The position numbers were made by a program, and so were the translations under genes. From contig CAJQUW010007256.1 in assembly GCA_907163375.1 (NCBI GenBank), positions 62,001 through 126,000 of the forward strand: a stretch of 64,000 nt of DNA, read 5' to 3'. Positions within the stretch are counted from its first letter, which is position 1, and each line of letters starts with the position of its first letter. The notes under the pieces are model-generated. The model searched no databases. It was not told the DNA's origin and worked only from the letters and a program-made list of their open reading frames with translations. The DNA comes from Prostheceraeus crozeri. Its lineage: Eukaryota; Platyhelminthes; Polycladida; Euryleptidae. Below are positions 22,693 through 34,900 of this stretch, piece after piece.

Positions 22693-23397
22693 GTTTACCC
22701 GTGCTTAAAACGAAGAAAAGCTTCAGTATAGCTTGATGCGAAACCTGTTCTTAATTATGTATAGCATTTATTTATATTTTAATTTAAATATTTATAACTC
22801 GCATTTCATATTTTCTAATTATCTTAGATAAATTCGAATCATGGTTGGACTAATAAAACACATGCTATCGCGATGGCCAGAGTGGCAGTGGTTCATTGAA
22901 CTGGAAAATATTACGCTGGTAGAATGGAGGAGAATATTTTCAGTTATTGCTTGATGATGCTATCAGTACATTTAAATGTTTTGTCATTCAAATTATTCAA
23001 CGTAGCAAAGTGCGTCAAGGCAACAAAGTTTAAAAAAACAAGCTAATGACTAGTTAATTTTCAATAGGTACAAAGTATGATTTAAAAGAAAATTTTTATA
23101 TCCTTAAATGTCTAAAAATTTTAAAAATACCTACTAGAAGGACAAACAACGCTTCTCCTCTCCTCATGTGTAATGAATTGGCGAGTAAGTCGTTCTGTTC
23201 AAAATTATGTTTATCACTTATATACTAAAGGTTATTATATATTCACTTGGTTCAGCGAACGTAGTGATGAGGAAATGCAGGCTATGTATGTGATTACAGG
23301 TAAATGCTATTTCTGCAAGTGTTTTAATGCATCTTTTGTGTTTCCCGTATCTGGGCTAACGCTCATGGCAAACACAAAGTACATGTTGTTCAGAAGC
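22693..23397. other. Non-coding stretch, nothing recognised
   Basis: The plus-strand frame beginning at 23173 runs antisense into the retrotransposon remnant downstream and is not treated as a gene. Confidence 0.35.
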
Positions 23398-23935
23398 TCA
23401 CAAGTCTGGAATTCCATGTACGAAATCTACAATATCATTGAATTTGTCCGGCTCATTGAGGTCTTCACTGTCGGTGATACCGTGGTCTCTCCTTGCATAC
23501 TGAATTTTCCTGGCATTACATTCTCGGAATACGTGATCCACCGTCTCAGTCACCAAGTGGCACCTCCTACATTCTTCCTCCATCTCTTTATTTCATCTCT
23601 GTGGAAATTTTCCTGACCACCAAGATTCGCCACATCTTAGCTAGGAAATGATGCAGTGTTCCTCTCTAGTGAGTTGATATCTGTTTTCCAACTGCGTTCT
23701 TTTATTTCCAAGCATCCTGACTTTTATCGTATCTTGTCTTAGTTCTGTTGTACATTTTTCTTTTAATTGCTGCCTTAGCTGCTTCGCATGCGATATTTCC
23801 ATCGGTCTCTGAGTGCACAGCCTCGTTGGCAACTAAGTCCGCCTGTTCATCTTCCTTGTCAACAACAGTTCTCTCTCCCCTGAAGTATTGTTCTTCTTCA
23901 GCCCACTGAGCAAATGCAAAGTTCTGTAAAGGACG
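23398..23935 (-). pseudogene. Non-LTR retrotransposon 3' end (RNase H-like tail and zinc knuckle), broken
   Basis: Reading down the minus strand, a first frame (about 23935-23720) contains DEQADLVANEA followed by a lysine-rich helix (AAKAAIKRKMYNRTKTRYDK). This resembles the C-terminal edge of the RNase H domain of non-LTR retrotransposons. After a stop and at least one frameshift, a second frame (23583-23398) gives ECRRCHLVTETVDHVFREC, the CCHC zinc-binding motif that closes many of these polyproteins. Order and spacing fit one decayed element. No reverse transcriptase core was found upstream, so only the 3' end is present. The RNase H assignment is weaker than the zinc-knuckle assignment. 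Confidence 0.5.
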
Positions 23936-25360
23936 AAATTAGTTCGATTTGTCGTGGATAATGTGTTGTAGAGAAACTTTGAACATTTGCCTGCTGATGC
24001 ATGTATGAAAGAGCAATTACAAACTGCAGGTTGACTTCAGGCATCTATCTGTTGAAACATTCAAATGTGATCTCAAATTCCACTTCTGTTGGAGTGGGAA
24101 ATCAGTTTCATTTCCAGTTGTATCAAGATAGAAATAACAAATTGCCAGAAGATTTTTGTCTCTCACATTATCGGCAAGTGGATGATATCTTTGGAAAGTA
24201 AATCCCTCTCTCAATAAAAACAATCCTCTCCGGAGGGATATCATTGCGACAAGTTTGTCCTTTTACAGCTACAAGACTGAACTTTTTATCGATAACTTGA
24301 AGAAGAAAAGTTAGGCGATGAAATGTACCACATAGAGCCTCACAGGGGCTCCCAAAACGACGAATTTCAGTCAAACTAACGTTTGGCAAAGACGTTCATG
24401 TCCTGCATTTGAAATAATTCATTTTCGTTTTTCAAATGAAGCAAAATTCGGTCCCTTCAGATCAAAACGTATTTTGGTCGTCAGATACGTTCTTAACTCA
24501 CATAACTAATGAATCCATGGTTTCAATAAGTCAATAATACGCAGCTACATGTCCATGACTGACTTGCGACGTAGATATCGTTGGAATTCTACAGATTCTA
24601 ACTGTTATGAAAAGACTACCGGAGCTTTCGCAGTATGACATTATCAAGAGATTTAAGCAAGTATTTGAACTTACCGCAGCTTTTCGTCGATGAATTTTTG
24701 TAGGGTACAATTTCTCGGAGGGATTTTTCTGAAACCCCCATCTCTGCCCAAGGATGCGGTTTGCGGAAAAGGTACATTCTCCAATTTGACATAAGATTTC
24801 ATTTTTCTTTATACTAAAATCTCATTATTGGGACAATTAGCTCTTGCGTCAATGAACTTTGATTTAGAACAATTATCAGTAAAAGATGACAGATAAAAAT
24901 ATATCTCTATCAAACCAACAAGATGTGAACTCAGTAAATGCCCTCTCCCGCTTCATTCATGATTTGATTATCATCTCATCTTAACCTGTCTGGGAATGAA
25001 ATAAATGACAGCTGTTAGAGAAAGTCGAAGAAACCGAAGAGATGAAGCACATCACAACGACAGGAATCCATAATTGGAAACACTGTTCAGAAAGGTAAAA
25101 GAAACATTCAGTTGATTTTCAATCCTTTACAAGTGAATATTGAACAACATCGCGTGTTTTGAACTCAAATAGTGAACTAAGTCGTCATAATGTGAGCATA
25201 AGCGACATGGCGTAAGATGATTTGGTGGACAATGGATCCCCACTACTTGCTGTCGGCGGGTCACAATTGTGACGTGCTATTTATTCATTGATTATTGTTG
25301 CCTTGACAACTGATGTGCGGTGGTGATGGTTTGACCCTGCCAATTGACACAGTCGCGTAA
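23936..25360. other. Non-coding stretch, nothing recognised
   Basis: No gene or clear repeat. A perfect 14-bp palindrome GTCACAATTGTGAC lies at about 25259-25272. Confidence 0.4.
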
Positions 25361-25361
25361 G

Positions 25362-25434
25362 TGGCTCGTAGCTCAGTTGGTTGGAGCACAGGTCTAGTTA
25401 ACCTTGGTCGTAGGTTCGAATCCTGCCAGAAGCA
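25362..25434 (+). tRNA. tRNA-like pseudogene (Thr-AGT-like) or SINE head
   Basis: Both internal polymerase III boxes match consensus: A box TAGCTCAGTTGG (25369-25380) and B box GGTTCGAATCC (25413-25423). The D arm pairs GCTC with GAGC. The anticodon stem pairs in four of five positions, with loop CTAGTTA, which would place AGT as anticodon but with an abnormal T at position 37. The T arm pairs GTAGG with CCTGC, including one wobble. The acceptor stem does not pair (TGGCTCG against CAGAAGC), so a working tRNA is unlikely. It is either a tRNA pseudogene or the head of a tRNA-derived SINE. Confidence 0.6.
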
Positions 25435-25892
25435 CAACTTTTGCATGGCAATTTGATCTATTGTTTACTTTGTCGTAAAATAACCAAGAAGTGAAGAAGA
25501 CTCACAATAGGCTAGCAACCGGCAGTGAGTGTCTCATGCCATGGGAATTGCATGTAAATCGGAAGAGTAATTCATTCATACACTTACACAATGTCATTTG
25601 GAGAGTTGATCCTTCAAAGCATTTACCAGTGCTGTGCAAGATTAATAGACATTGCAATTCGCAGAATGAATGTCCACATGGCTTGCGAAAAGTTCAGAAA
25701 AATGATAATAAATGACAATTTATTGATTACAGCTTTTTATCCATGAAATCTTGCTGTAAGAAGACAGGGGAACCTTCAACAGGTGCATAAAAATGCCGGA
25801 CAGTGTGAAGAGGACCTTGAAAACCAAATTGTTCGCTAGAGAGGTGCAGAGATAGATGGATAAATGACTTCTTCATTTCAAAACATGATTGA
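25435..25892. other. Non-coding stretch, nothing recognised
   Basis: Possibly body sequence of a SINE headed by the tRNA-like sequence upstream, but no second copy was found to prove it. Confidence 0.3.
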
Positions 25893-26725
25893 ATGTTGAC
25901 TTTTATGTCGAAACAAATTCTAGTTAGAATTTCACCAAAATTAAATAAGCAACTGTATGTAGATTACAATGACTACTACTTCCACCAACTATGGAAAACA
26001 ACAAGAGACCATCGAGGCCATTTACAAGGTCATCACGAGTCCCCTCTTGGAATACACATCCACAGTCTGGTCAGCAATCAGCTCACAAGCAAACATCGAC
26101 AATCTACTAGCAATACAGAACAAAGAGCTCAGGATCGCTGCAGAATGCACACGCGACACAAACACCTCTACGACGAATCATGCGTCCTCCACATCGCTGA
26201 ATACCTCACACTACCCGCAAAACAGCTTTAAAACAAAGTCAAATGTCCACACAATCTTCTCCATCTCCTTACGGAACAACCACCACCTCTCAGATGACAA
26301 AAGTCCACAATTTTCACTTCCCTAGGAAAGGACTCCTCACCCCCCATCCACAAGGTCATCCAACGCGACAATAAGGCAACTCCTAAAACAAGCGCACCAC
26401 CCCGGCGGACCATACCTTCTCCCAACAGTCCACAAATCAGAACAAACTCTCGCACACGCAGAACACTGTCAAAACTCTTAACAAACAAATCACCCCTCTG
26501 AAAAGAATGCTTGCTCAGTATTAACCCACTGTCCATTCCTCTACCCTGTGTCCGCTTTCTAAATCACAGCTATAGAACGCAAAACATCTCTTCTTGGACA
26601 CATAAACACGTTCGAGGGACCTCTGGGCTTCCCCCGTCAGGTGTCGGAGCTCATCCGCTGCTGAGAGCGGTCGATTGGGCCGCCCGACACTCGACGGGTC
26701 CCTGGACCCCCTCTCAATAACAGGA
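25893..26725 (+). pseudogene. Non-LTR retrotransposon reverse transcriptase, C-terminal fragment
   Basis: The frame at 25969-26160 encodes YGKQQETIEAIYKVI followed by SPLLEYTSTVWSAI and NLLAIQNKELRIAAECT. This is the conserved C-terminal thumb region of non-LTR (jockey/RTE-like) reverse transcriptases, usually read as K..L...YK....LEYA..VWS....N...LQ..QN..LR...G. A frameshift near 26160 moves the continuation (HKHLYDESCVLHIAEYL...KQL) to the next frame, followed by a stop. Further on, CPLSKSQL, a stop, then NAKHLFLDT resembles a closing zinc knuckle. The element is 5'-truncated, with at least one frameshift and several stops. It ends about 100 bp from the XAB2 exon. Confidence 0.75.
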
Positions 26726-26826
26726 AGGGGTGATTGAACCCAAATCTCGAACTTCAATGAATTATTCAATAATTGCGTTTGGTTTCCCTCTGAAGCAGTG
26801 GGATAGGATCGGTTTTCTCTCCTTAC

Positions 26827-27103
26827 CTTGAATGCCTCCTCGAAATAGTTATTGCCTTCCAGGAAGAGACCGTAGTTGATGATGGTGAGCGGAGTTGCGA
26901 TTCGCAAATCGATGATATGATCGTAAACTGCTTTACAAGTCTTGAAAGATCCGAAACTTTCCTCGATGTCAGCGTAGAGCGACCAGAGTTTGAGAGATTT
27001 GTGTAACCGACGTTGCACTGTCTCTGATCTGTCGTGGTAATCAATTCGACGTTCAGGAATTGCAGTGGCTTTTGCCAACAATTTCAAGACTTTGTCAACG
27101 TTT
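26827..27103 (-). CDS. XAB2: XAB2/SYF1 pre-mRNA splicing factor, internal exon (downstream of the two seen)
   Basis: XAB2 (SYF1 in yeast) is a scaffold of the Prp19/NineTeen complex. It acts in the nucleus in spliceosome activation and, in mammals, in transcription-coupled repair. This exon encodes 92 codons plus one leading base, beginning NVDKVLKLLAKATAIPERR. It continues through SLKLWSLYADIEESFGSF to DLRIATP, INYGLFLEG and NNYFEEAFK. These are successive HAT (half-a-TPR) repeats, matching the middle of the animal protein with no gaps. The acceptor CTTGCTCCACAG precedes 27103. The donor GTAAGG follows 26827, leaving phase 0. The leading A completes the AA carried over from the upstream exon (58647), giving lysine. 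The exon is intact, with no stop or frameshift. The next exon in the family would begin near AYE-GI-LFKWPN. I did not find it in positions 1-26826. Confidence 0.92.
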
Positions 27104-27788
27104 CTGTGGAGCAAGAAGTGAGAATTAGATCCATGCGACATATTGAAATTCTGCTGAAACAAAATTCAACCCAATCTGATTCTATTCACACGGAAGTTCA
27201 TCAATATCTGCACTTTGAAGTCCAGCGTGTACTTGTATATCGTGTAGATATATCGGAGTGCTTCAAGTTCTCATACAATGAAGAACAGGCAGCAAAAATG
27301 AAGCAGTTTTTGTCGACACTAATGCTGTGGATGTGATTTGTCATTATGAGCATTTATTCGATGTCCTTGTCATTACTACGAGCTCCCGATACGCAATATC
27401 AAACGATGTATAAGAAAAGGAAGAAAACCTCAAAAGTCACAAAAGCACTGGTTAACGAACATTTATTAAGAGATAAAAACAGACTGTCCTTGACCTGGAA
27501 ATCTTCGAGCTTGATATATCGATTCTTCGTAGAGACAATTTATGCGCATCGAAAAAGTACTTTGTAAAAACTTAGACCGGATTTTGAGAAATAAGATTCG
27601 ATGTAAAATGAAAACAATTTAGTGGCAAATGCCATTCGTCTGCAGTTTCGATATTATTTTCTCTGATAGTAGAAGGCTAATCTCAAGCCTCAAATGGACA
27701 GATTCTCTTCAATGCGCGCATTTTCTCGAATAAACACCACGGTAATATGATTTTCACAGAAAGACGTACACCTTATGAACACCACGAA
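27104..27788. other. Intronic sequence, nothing recognised
   Basis: Unique-looking sequence between the XAB2 exon and the hAT element. The last 8 bases (ACCACGAA, 27781-27788) are the left target duplication of that element. Confidence 0.45.
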
Positions 27789-28685
27789 CATTGTTTTATC
27801 CAGCCCTGTTTTGGGGGGAAGTTTCCCCCCCCCTAGATGTCAAAATTACCCCCTTATGAAGGAAAACAACGAAAATCATACACTTGATAAAGGATGTATA
27901 GCTTTAAATTTTTAAGATCGTAATTCGCCTTTGGCTTTTAAATCGCTGAATGAAGTGACGCTCCGCTGACTGCAGACCGGTTATATGTGCGCCTTTAGGA
28001 ACAGCGTCCGTGGAAAGGAGTTTTTCCACTATGAATCGAGTTACAACTCGCTTAAGGCAAAGATTGTTTCCGCATTACGTCCGCGATGCAATGCTGGTCA
28101 GCATTGAGGGATCCAAGATTGATGATTTCACGTCAATTGTGAACTCTGGCATTCTAGCAAGGCCAGACGACTGCAAATTCCAGACAGTAAACAATAACAC
28201 CCATAATTCTCATCCTTCTTCCTGTTTTTTGGAAAATGAATTTTTATAGTACAATGGCTATTTTCTACATTATGTAAAAGTACTAATGAATTCTGGGGCA
28301 GTGTACATATATGCGTACATGTGAAAGTAATTATTGATGTACTGTCATGATAATGATAAATAATTGATGTGAAATGTAGTGGCGATCAAGTAAAAACCTT
28401 TCAGTCATTAAATAATCATTTAATCTGGAACAAGTGATTAGCTAAAAGTTACAATTTGAAACATTTCACCATCTCGAAATTATAGTCCTAAAATATACAT
28501 GTATAATAGGCATGTTTTGCAGTATTCATGAACAGTGAAATGTTATGTGTAGAGGGCCATTTATATGTTACATAAGGAGTTGGAATTTCTCATTGCCTGA
28601 TGTCGAGATACACAAACATTCAGACCACCCCCCCCCTTTATCAAAATTTCCCCCCCCTGAACCACTAGGAGTGGATAAAACACTG
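27789..28685 (+). mobile_element. hAT-superfamily DNA transposon remnant, 897 bp
   Basis: The element is bounded by a perfect 8-bp target duplication, ACCACGAA, at 27781-27788 and 28686-28693. Its ends are inverted: CATTGTTTTATCCA on the left and the complement of CAGTGTTTTATCCA on the right. Runs of C or G follow on both sides (27815-27835 and 28625-28658). The 8-bp duplication and short ends are classic for hAT. It contains the C-terminal part of a hAT transposase. It is an internally deleted copy lying within the XAB2 intron. Confidence 0.88.
27959..28249 (+). pseudogene. hAT transposase, C-terminal dimerisation region
   Basis: The open frame from about 27959 to the stop at 28249 encodes a stretch containing PLGTASVERSFSTMNRVTTR, then LRQRLFPHYVRDAMLVSIEG. 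This matches the C-terminal hATC dimerisation motif seen in many animal hAT transposases (A-SVERSFS-M-RIKT-LR, then L--IEG). The BED zinc finger and the catalytic part are missing and no start codon is apparent. It is a fragment, not a working enzyme. The frame is closed upstream by a stop at 27956-27958. Confidence 0.75.
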
Positions 28686-28693
28686 ACCACGAA

Positions 28694-30389
28694 TCTGAGC
28701 GTCTGAGAGTTCTACTCGATTCCTCTTCTTATCAGACGGAGAATTCAATATTTCACCCGACTGAATCACGTAATCAATGTACCTTTACGTATCTGCCCAT
28801 GCATCTGCTGCTTCCATTATTCAAAAGTGAACGTAATGCGTGTGACATCAAATTCGTGTCAAAATATAAAAAAATATCTCAATATAGCAAGAAGTGTTAA
28901 AGGAAAAGATGTGGAATTTTGCATTTAGCGACCTGGTAGAACGCTCGAGTAGAATTTTGGTCTAGAAAAGCCTCTGACACCCTGTACAATGAAATATGTG
29001 ATAGGGAGTCGAATGGTATACATGACTTCACAAAAACTTCACCCACAGTCCATCATGTCATGCTATGGCTAATACCGAGGCATTATTCATTCCGTTCAAG
29101 ATTGAAATCTTGATATCTTGCAAATGGAAGAAAGCATTATGGAGACTTCTTCATGCATCGATCACTTCATTCGAAAGTGTTCATTTGTTTCTACTCTAAA
29201 AAACACAATGTCGCATTCACCAAGGAAGAAAAACGTTTGCGATTCATTCGACAATCTACCGAATTATTGCAAATAGTCAGCATATTAGAGCAACTTTTGA
29301 TACCAGTATGTATCAATCTATAGTAACGAATTAATCATTCGTAAAACATTCAGTGATAGTCTACTTATTACAGCTCAGATTAAGTGCAATAAGCAGCTTG
29401 AGTGTAAATATAGAGCTGTTTCATTCTTCCCCCACAACGCTTCTGAATCTTGCCAACATTCGTTGAATTTATAATTGGATATTCACTCAGATTGAGAACA
29501 TGCTCATATGCAGAACTTGATTTCTTGAAGTTTTGGTCAACGTGAGACACTTTCTCGGCTTTTCAATATTGAAACGCCGATGGAAGCGGTGATTTAGCTG
29601 CCGCCTCGTTTCATGTAGAGAGACTACGTATGTTCTAAAACGACGTAAACCAATTTGTAGAAAAGTCAACTTCACAATGATTTAGAAGGTAAACCGGCTG
29701 CGGTTCTGCAAGCAAAAGAACTGTCAGTACAAGCCGAATGCAGAGCAAGATGGTGTCAGTGTTTGATATAAAACGACTGGCTGCTGCTAAATGAGGACAA
29801 TTAGAGAAGATCACTTTGCAGTTTTAGTTATTTACTGAAATCTCCTTGCTTTTAATTACAGAACATAGAAATCCGACTGTTCGCTACTGTTTAGATAAGT
29901 AATTCTAGAACAGAAGCAATCTCGATGGTCATCTCAGCTGTTCGGCTGGGCACTGATAGAGTTCTTCTCCTTCGTCGATTCGACGTTGTTCCAACCTTCA
30001 CATCAGGTCGGCCGCTCGGCACCTCTTCCATCTCGCTCTGTCGCTGCCTTTGTCCCCTTGCATAACATCTTCCAACCTCAGCATCTGCCGTCCTCTGCTC
30101 CTTCCTCCGGTCACAGAAGCCTCCTACACTTTCCTCAAGATGCTTCCCTCTCCTCGTCTCTACACGCGTCTTGTCCATCGTCATCTGCCTTCTCTTGCTG
30201 ACAATACTTGCGACCTTCAGCCTTACCAAATCAAAATGATTTTGTTAAAGAGAAATGATGATTATCGTGAATCTTTATTAAGTACAAGGTGCCGGCATTG
30301 CTGTGATGTCCGTTCCAGTTCTTCAGTGATATACCTTCAGATTTCTATGTTACAGCAATTTAACTCCCAAAGACTACTGTTCCAACCAT
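28694..30389. other. Intronic sequence, nothing firmly recognised
   Basis: A GC-richer block at about 29940-30230 is open on both strands. It is arginine-rich on the minus strand (112 codons) and serine/proline-rich on the plus strand. I recognise no family. It could be a decayed mobile-element fragment. Confidence 0.4.
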
Positions 30390-30646
30390 AGAAATTGACA
30401 ACAATAAAACCTCTAGAGTGGAAATTAAGCTTCATGCAATGCACAATAACGGCACATAAATCGCACGCATTTTCACTTAGATACACCTGCCAACGTCTGT
30501 ATCATTGGGTTAGAATCAGTCACATGAGTAAATCGAAGCTTTTAATTGGTTCTTCATGCCCCAACTTAGTTCCCTCGGATGTGCCGCGACCTTGAGTCAA
30601 TTTCCATTCTAGTCAACTTCAGATAAACAGTTTATTTCTATGGTTC
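30390..30646 (+). mobile_element. 5'-truncated SINE copy, family 1 body
   Basis: This is the reverse-orientation counterpart of the minus-strand SINE body at 3163-3470. Both share, in order, GAAATTGACAACA, ATTTTCACTTAGATACAC, GTTAGAATCAGTCACATG, CCCCAACTTAGTTCCC and GACCTTGAGTCAATTTCC. Identity is high, with small indels. The tRNA-like head is absent. Confidence 0.75.
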
Positions 30647-31991
30647 CAACATGTCATCGATTTTCACAGCTAACTTGCTTGACTGCAGCACGGTTTCAGA
30701 TTTCTAGGGTTTTATTCACTTCTCTTCCATCGACAACGTCACAATCATTTTCGTCTTCATAGATAGCGATAAGAATTTAAAGCAAATGAAGAAATCTACG
30801 TGGTAAGTGATTGAAGTTTTTTCTATTGAATGACGATGTGCCTCTGCCATCAGCAACTCCATTCCTTTGTTATTTTCACAATCATTTCACAGGTTTAGGG
30901 ATCCATCATTCCAACATTTGTTGATCTATTTCAATGACTTTGCTTTCCTGTCAGACATAATTCAGTCTCCGATCAAATATCAACAACTGATGGAATGTGC
31001 ATACTTTGACAAAATACGTCTATCATGCCATGAGGCGGAATATTCGTCCTATTAAACAGCAAAACTATTCCTTTCATTGTCTCACTCATTCCGACAGTTC
31101 ATCAAAACTTCAAACTGTCGCTCTCGCAAAATGTCTTTCCGCTCGCCATTAAAGTATGCACCTGGAGAGCAATTAGACAATGTCTTTGTGACAGAGCTGT
31201 CAGTGTGAGTTAAGTGCATCTCAGACCAGCAAGTGAAAACTGTCCTCGCTGCTCTTGTCATGTGAATAACAGCCTAAATATGTAATCGGAAACAGTTGGA
31301 GAAACAGCATTCCTCAGAAAAGAGCGTGAGAAGAGCAGAGGAAAGTATTGTATCTTTGTATCAAGTGATTTCTATCCACTTTCGTTTTGACCTTTTAATT
31401 TGACGATGTACAGGAAGTTTGAGTACAACGGGGAGATCGCTACGGCGCGCATGGACACAAAATGTTGACTTTAGTTGGCGAGAAACCACTATGTCAATAC
31501 TCAATGGGTTGCGTGTCATTCTTTCGTGTATAATTTTCTCACAAGGCAACGTTCATCAACTTGAGACACTTGAGCCAAGTGAAGAGAAGACAGCTCGTAT
31601 CACTTGATTCGAGTTTTTATTATCATTCTCGTGGTAAATTGAATCTCATGAAATTGGGAAGTGAAGACGGGAGAAATGTGCAAGGTGAAATCCAGGAACG
31701 AACAAGATCATCTACAGCACATGCGCGTGCCTTCTTTTGAGTGCCAAGAAAATTCATGTTGGCGTATTTATCGTCGTTCTCGCGACAATATCTTCTATGT
31801 GACTTCACAAGGTTACTGGTTAATACCTACTACGTGTCAAATTACAAACTTTTCAGAAGCGAATAACTGCCTATAGATTGCGATGCTTATCGAAAATGGA
31901 AACCATCTTAGCATGTGCCTTTTAATCCTTCTACTATCGACAGGACATTTTCTAATACAAATTGAATCCAAGAAGGGGCTGCAGTTTAGTG
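30647..31991. other. Intronic sequence, nothing recognised
   Basis: No gene, repeat or conserved motif was noticed between the truncated SINE and the left edge of the 59-bp array. Confidence 0.4.
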
Positions 31992-34900
31992 CAATCAATG
32001 TTATGAAAACACTTGTGAGATATTAACCAACAATGCATTATTTGACATAGCAGTCCGTGGCACAGTGGTTGCGTACTTGGACTAGCGATCTCATGGTCCA
32101 GAGGTCGAACCCGGAAAGTGTCATTGGAAGTCGGATGGAAGGGCATCCGGACTACAAAGCACCCCAACGCTCCAAACAAAGTCTGACCTAAGTCAGCACC
32201 GTCCAAGGCCCCAGTAGGGGTAAAAAGTGACGTAAAATCCGTAAAAAAAAAAAAAAAAAAAGCAGTATCGGTTGCTAAAACACTTGTGAGATATTAACCA
32301 ACAATGCATTATTTGACATGGCAATATCTGTTGCTAAAACACATGTGAGATATTAACCAACAATGCATTATTTGACATAGCAATATCTGTTGCTAAAACA
32401 CATGTGAGATATTAATCAACAATGCATTTGACATAGCAATATCTGTTGCTAAAACACATGTGAGATATTAACCAACAATGCATTATTTGACATAGCAATA
32501 TCTGTTGCTAAAACACATGTGAGATATTAACCAACAATGCATTATTTGACATAGCAATATCTGTTGCTAAAACACATGTGAGATATTAACCAACAATGCA
32601 TTATTTGACATAGCAATATCTGTTGCTAAAACACATGTGAGATATTAACCAACAATGCATTATTTGACATAGCAATATCTGTTGCTAAAACACATCTCAG
32701 ATATTAACCAACAATGTATTATTTGACATAGCAATATCTGTTGCTAAAACACATGTGAGATATTAACCAACAATGCATTGACATAGCAATATCTGTTGCT
32801 AAAACACTTGTGAGATATTAACCAACAATGCATTATTTGACATAGCAATATCTGTTGCTAAAACACATCTCAGATATTAACCAACAATGCATTATTTGAC
32901 ATAGCAATATCTGTTGCTAAAACACATCTCAGATATTAACCAACAATGCATTATTTGACATAGCAATATCTGTTGCTAAAACACATCTCAGATATTAACC
33001 AACAATGCATTATTTGACATAGCAATATCTGTTGCTAAAACACATGTGAGATATTATCCAACAATGCATTATTTGACATAGCAATATCTGTTGCTAAAAC
33101 ACATCTCAGATATTAACCAACAATGCATTATTTGACATAGCAATATCTGTTGCTAAAACACATGTGAGATATTAACCAACAATGCATTATTTGACATAGC
33201 AATATCTGTTGCTAAAACACATGTGAGATATTAACCAACAATGCATTATTTGACATAGCAATATCTGTTGCTAAAACACATCTCAGATATTAACCAACAA
33301 TGCATTATTTGACATAGCAATGTCTGTTGCTAAAACACATCTCAGATATTAACCAACAATGTATTATTTGACATAGCAATATCTGTTGCTAAAACACATG
33401 TGAGATATTAACCAACAATGCATTATTTGACATGGCAATATCTGTTGCTAAAACACATCTCAGATATTAACCAACAATGCATTATTTGACATAGCAATAT
33501 CTGTTGCTAAAACACTTGTGAGATATTAACCAACAATGCATTATTTGACATAGCAATATCTGTTGCTAAAACACATCTCAGATATTAACCAACAATGCAT
33601 TATTTGACATAGCAATATCTGTTGCTAAAACACATGTGAGATATTAACCAACAATGCATTATTTGACATAGCAATATCTGTTGCTAAAACACATGTGAGA
33701 TATTAACCAACAATGCATTATTTGACATAGCAATATCTGTAGCTAAAACACATGTGAGATATTAACCAACAATGCATTATTTGACATAGCAATATCTGTT
33801 GCTAAAACACATGTGAGATATTAACCAACAATGCATTATTTGACATAGCAATATCTGCTGCTAAAACACATGTGAGATATTAACCAACAATGCATTATTT
33901 GACATAGCAATATCTGTTGCTAAAACACTTGTGAGATATTAACCAACAATGCATTATTTGACATGGGCTACTTAGCTTAATGAACATCAAGCAATATCTG
34001 CTGCTAAAACACTTGTGAGATATTAACCAACAATGCATTATTTCACATAGCAATATCTGTTGCTAAAACACATCTCAGATATTAACCAACAATGCATTAT
34101 TTTGACATAGCAATATCTGTTGCTAAAACACATGTGAGATATTAACCAACAATGCATTATTTGACATAGCAATATCTGTTGCTAAAACACATGTGAGATA
34201 TTAACCAACAATGCATTATTTGACATAGCAATATCTGTTGCCAAAACACTTGTGAGATATTAACCAACAATGCATTATTTGACATAGCAATATCTGTTGC
34301 CAAAACACTTGTGAGATATTAACCAACAATGCATTATTTCACATAGCAATATCTGTTGCTAAAACACATCTCAGATATTAACCAACAATGCATTATTTGA
34401 CATAGCAATATCTGTTGCTAAAACACATGTGAGATATTAACCAACAATGCATTATTTGACATAGCAATATCTGTTGCTAAAACACATGTGAGATATTAAC
34501 CAACAATGCATTATTTGACATAGCAATATCTGTTGCCAAAACACTTGTGAGATATTAACCAACAATGCATTATTTGAAATAGCAATATCTGTTGCTAAAA
34601 CACCTGTGAGATATTAACCAACAATGCATTATTTGACATAGCAATATCTGTTGCTAAAACACATGTGAGATATTAACCAACAATGCATTATTTGACATAG
34701 CAATATCTGTTGCTAAAACACTTGTGAGATATTAACCAACAATGCATTATTTGACATAGCAATATCTGCTGCTAAAACACATGTGAGATATTAACCAACA
34801 ATGCATTTGACATAGCAATATCTGTTGCTAAAACACATGTGAGATATTAATCAACAATGCATTATTTGACATAGCAATATCTGTTGCCAAAACACATGTG

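Noticed and set aside
23173-23616. 147-codon plus-strand frame
   Set aside because: It is antisense to a recognisable retrotransposon zinc-knuckle region and has no motif of its own.
26521-27162. A single 213-codon minus-strand gene
   Set aside because: Only 27103-26827 matches XAB2. The parts beyond the splice sites are intron read-through, and the apparent start lies upstream of the acceptor.
29891-30229. Arginine-rich 112-codon minus-strand frame
   Set aside because: The opposite strand is also open in a GC-richer patch and no family is recognisable. It is likely compositional.
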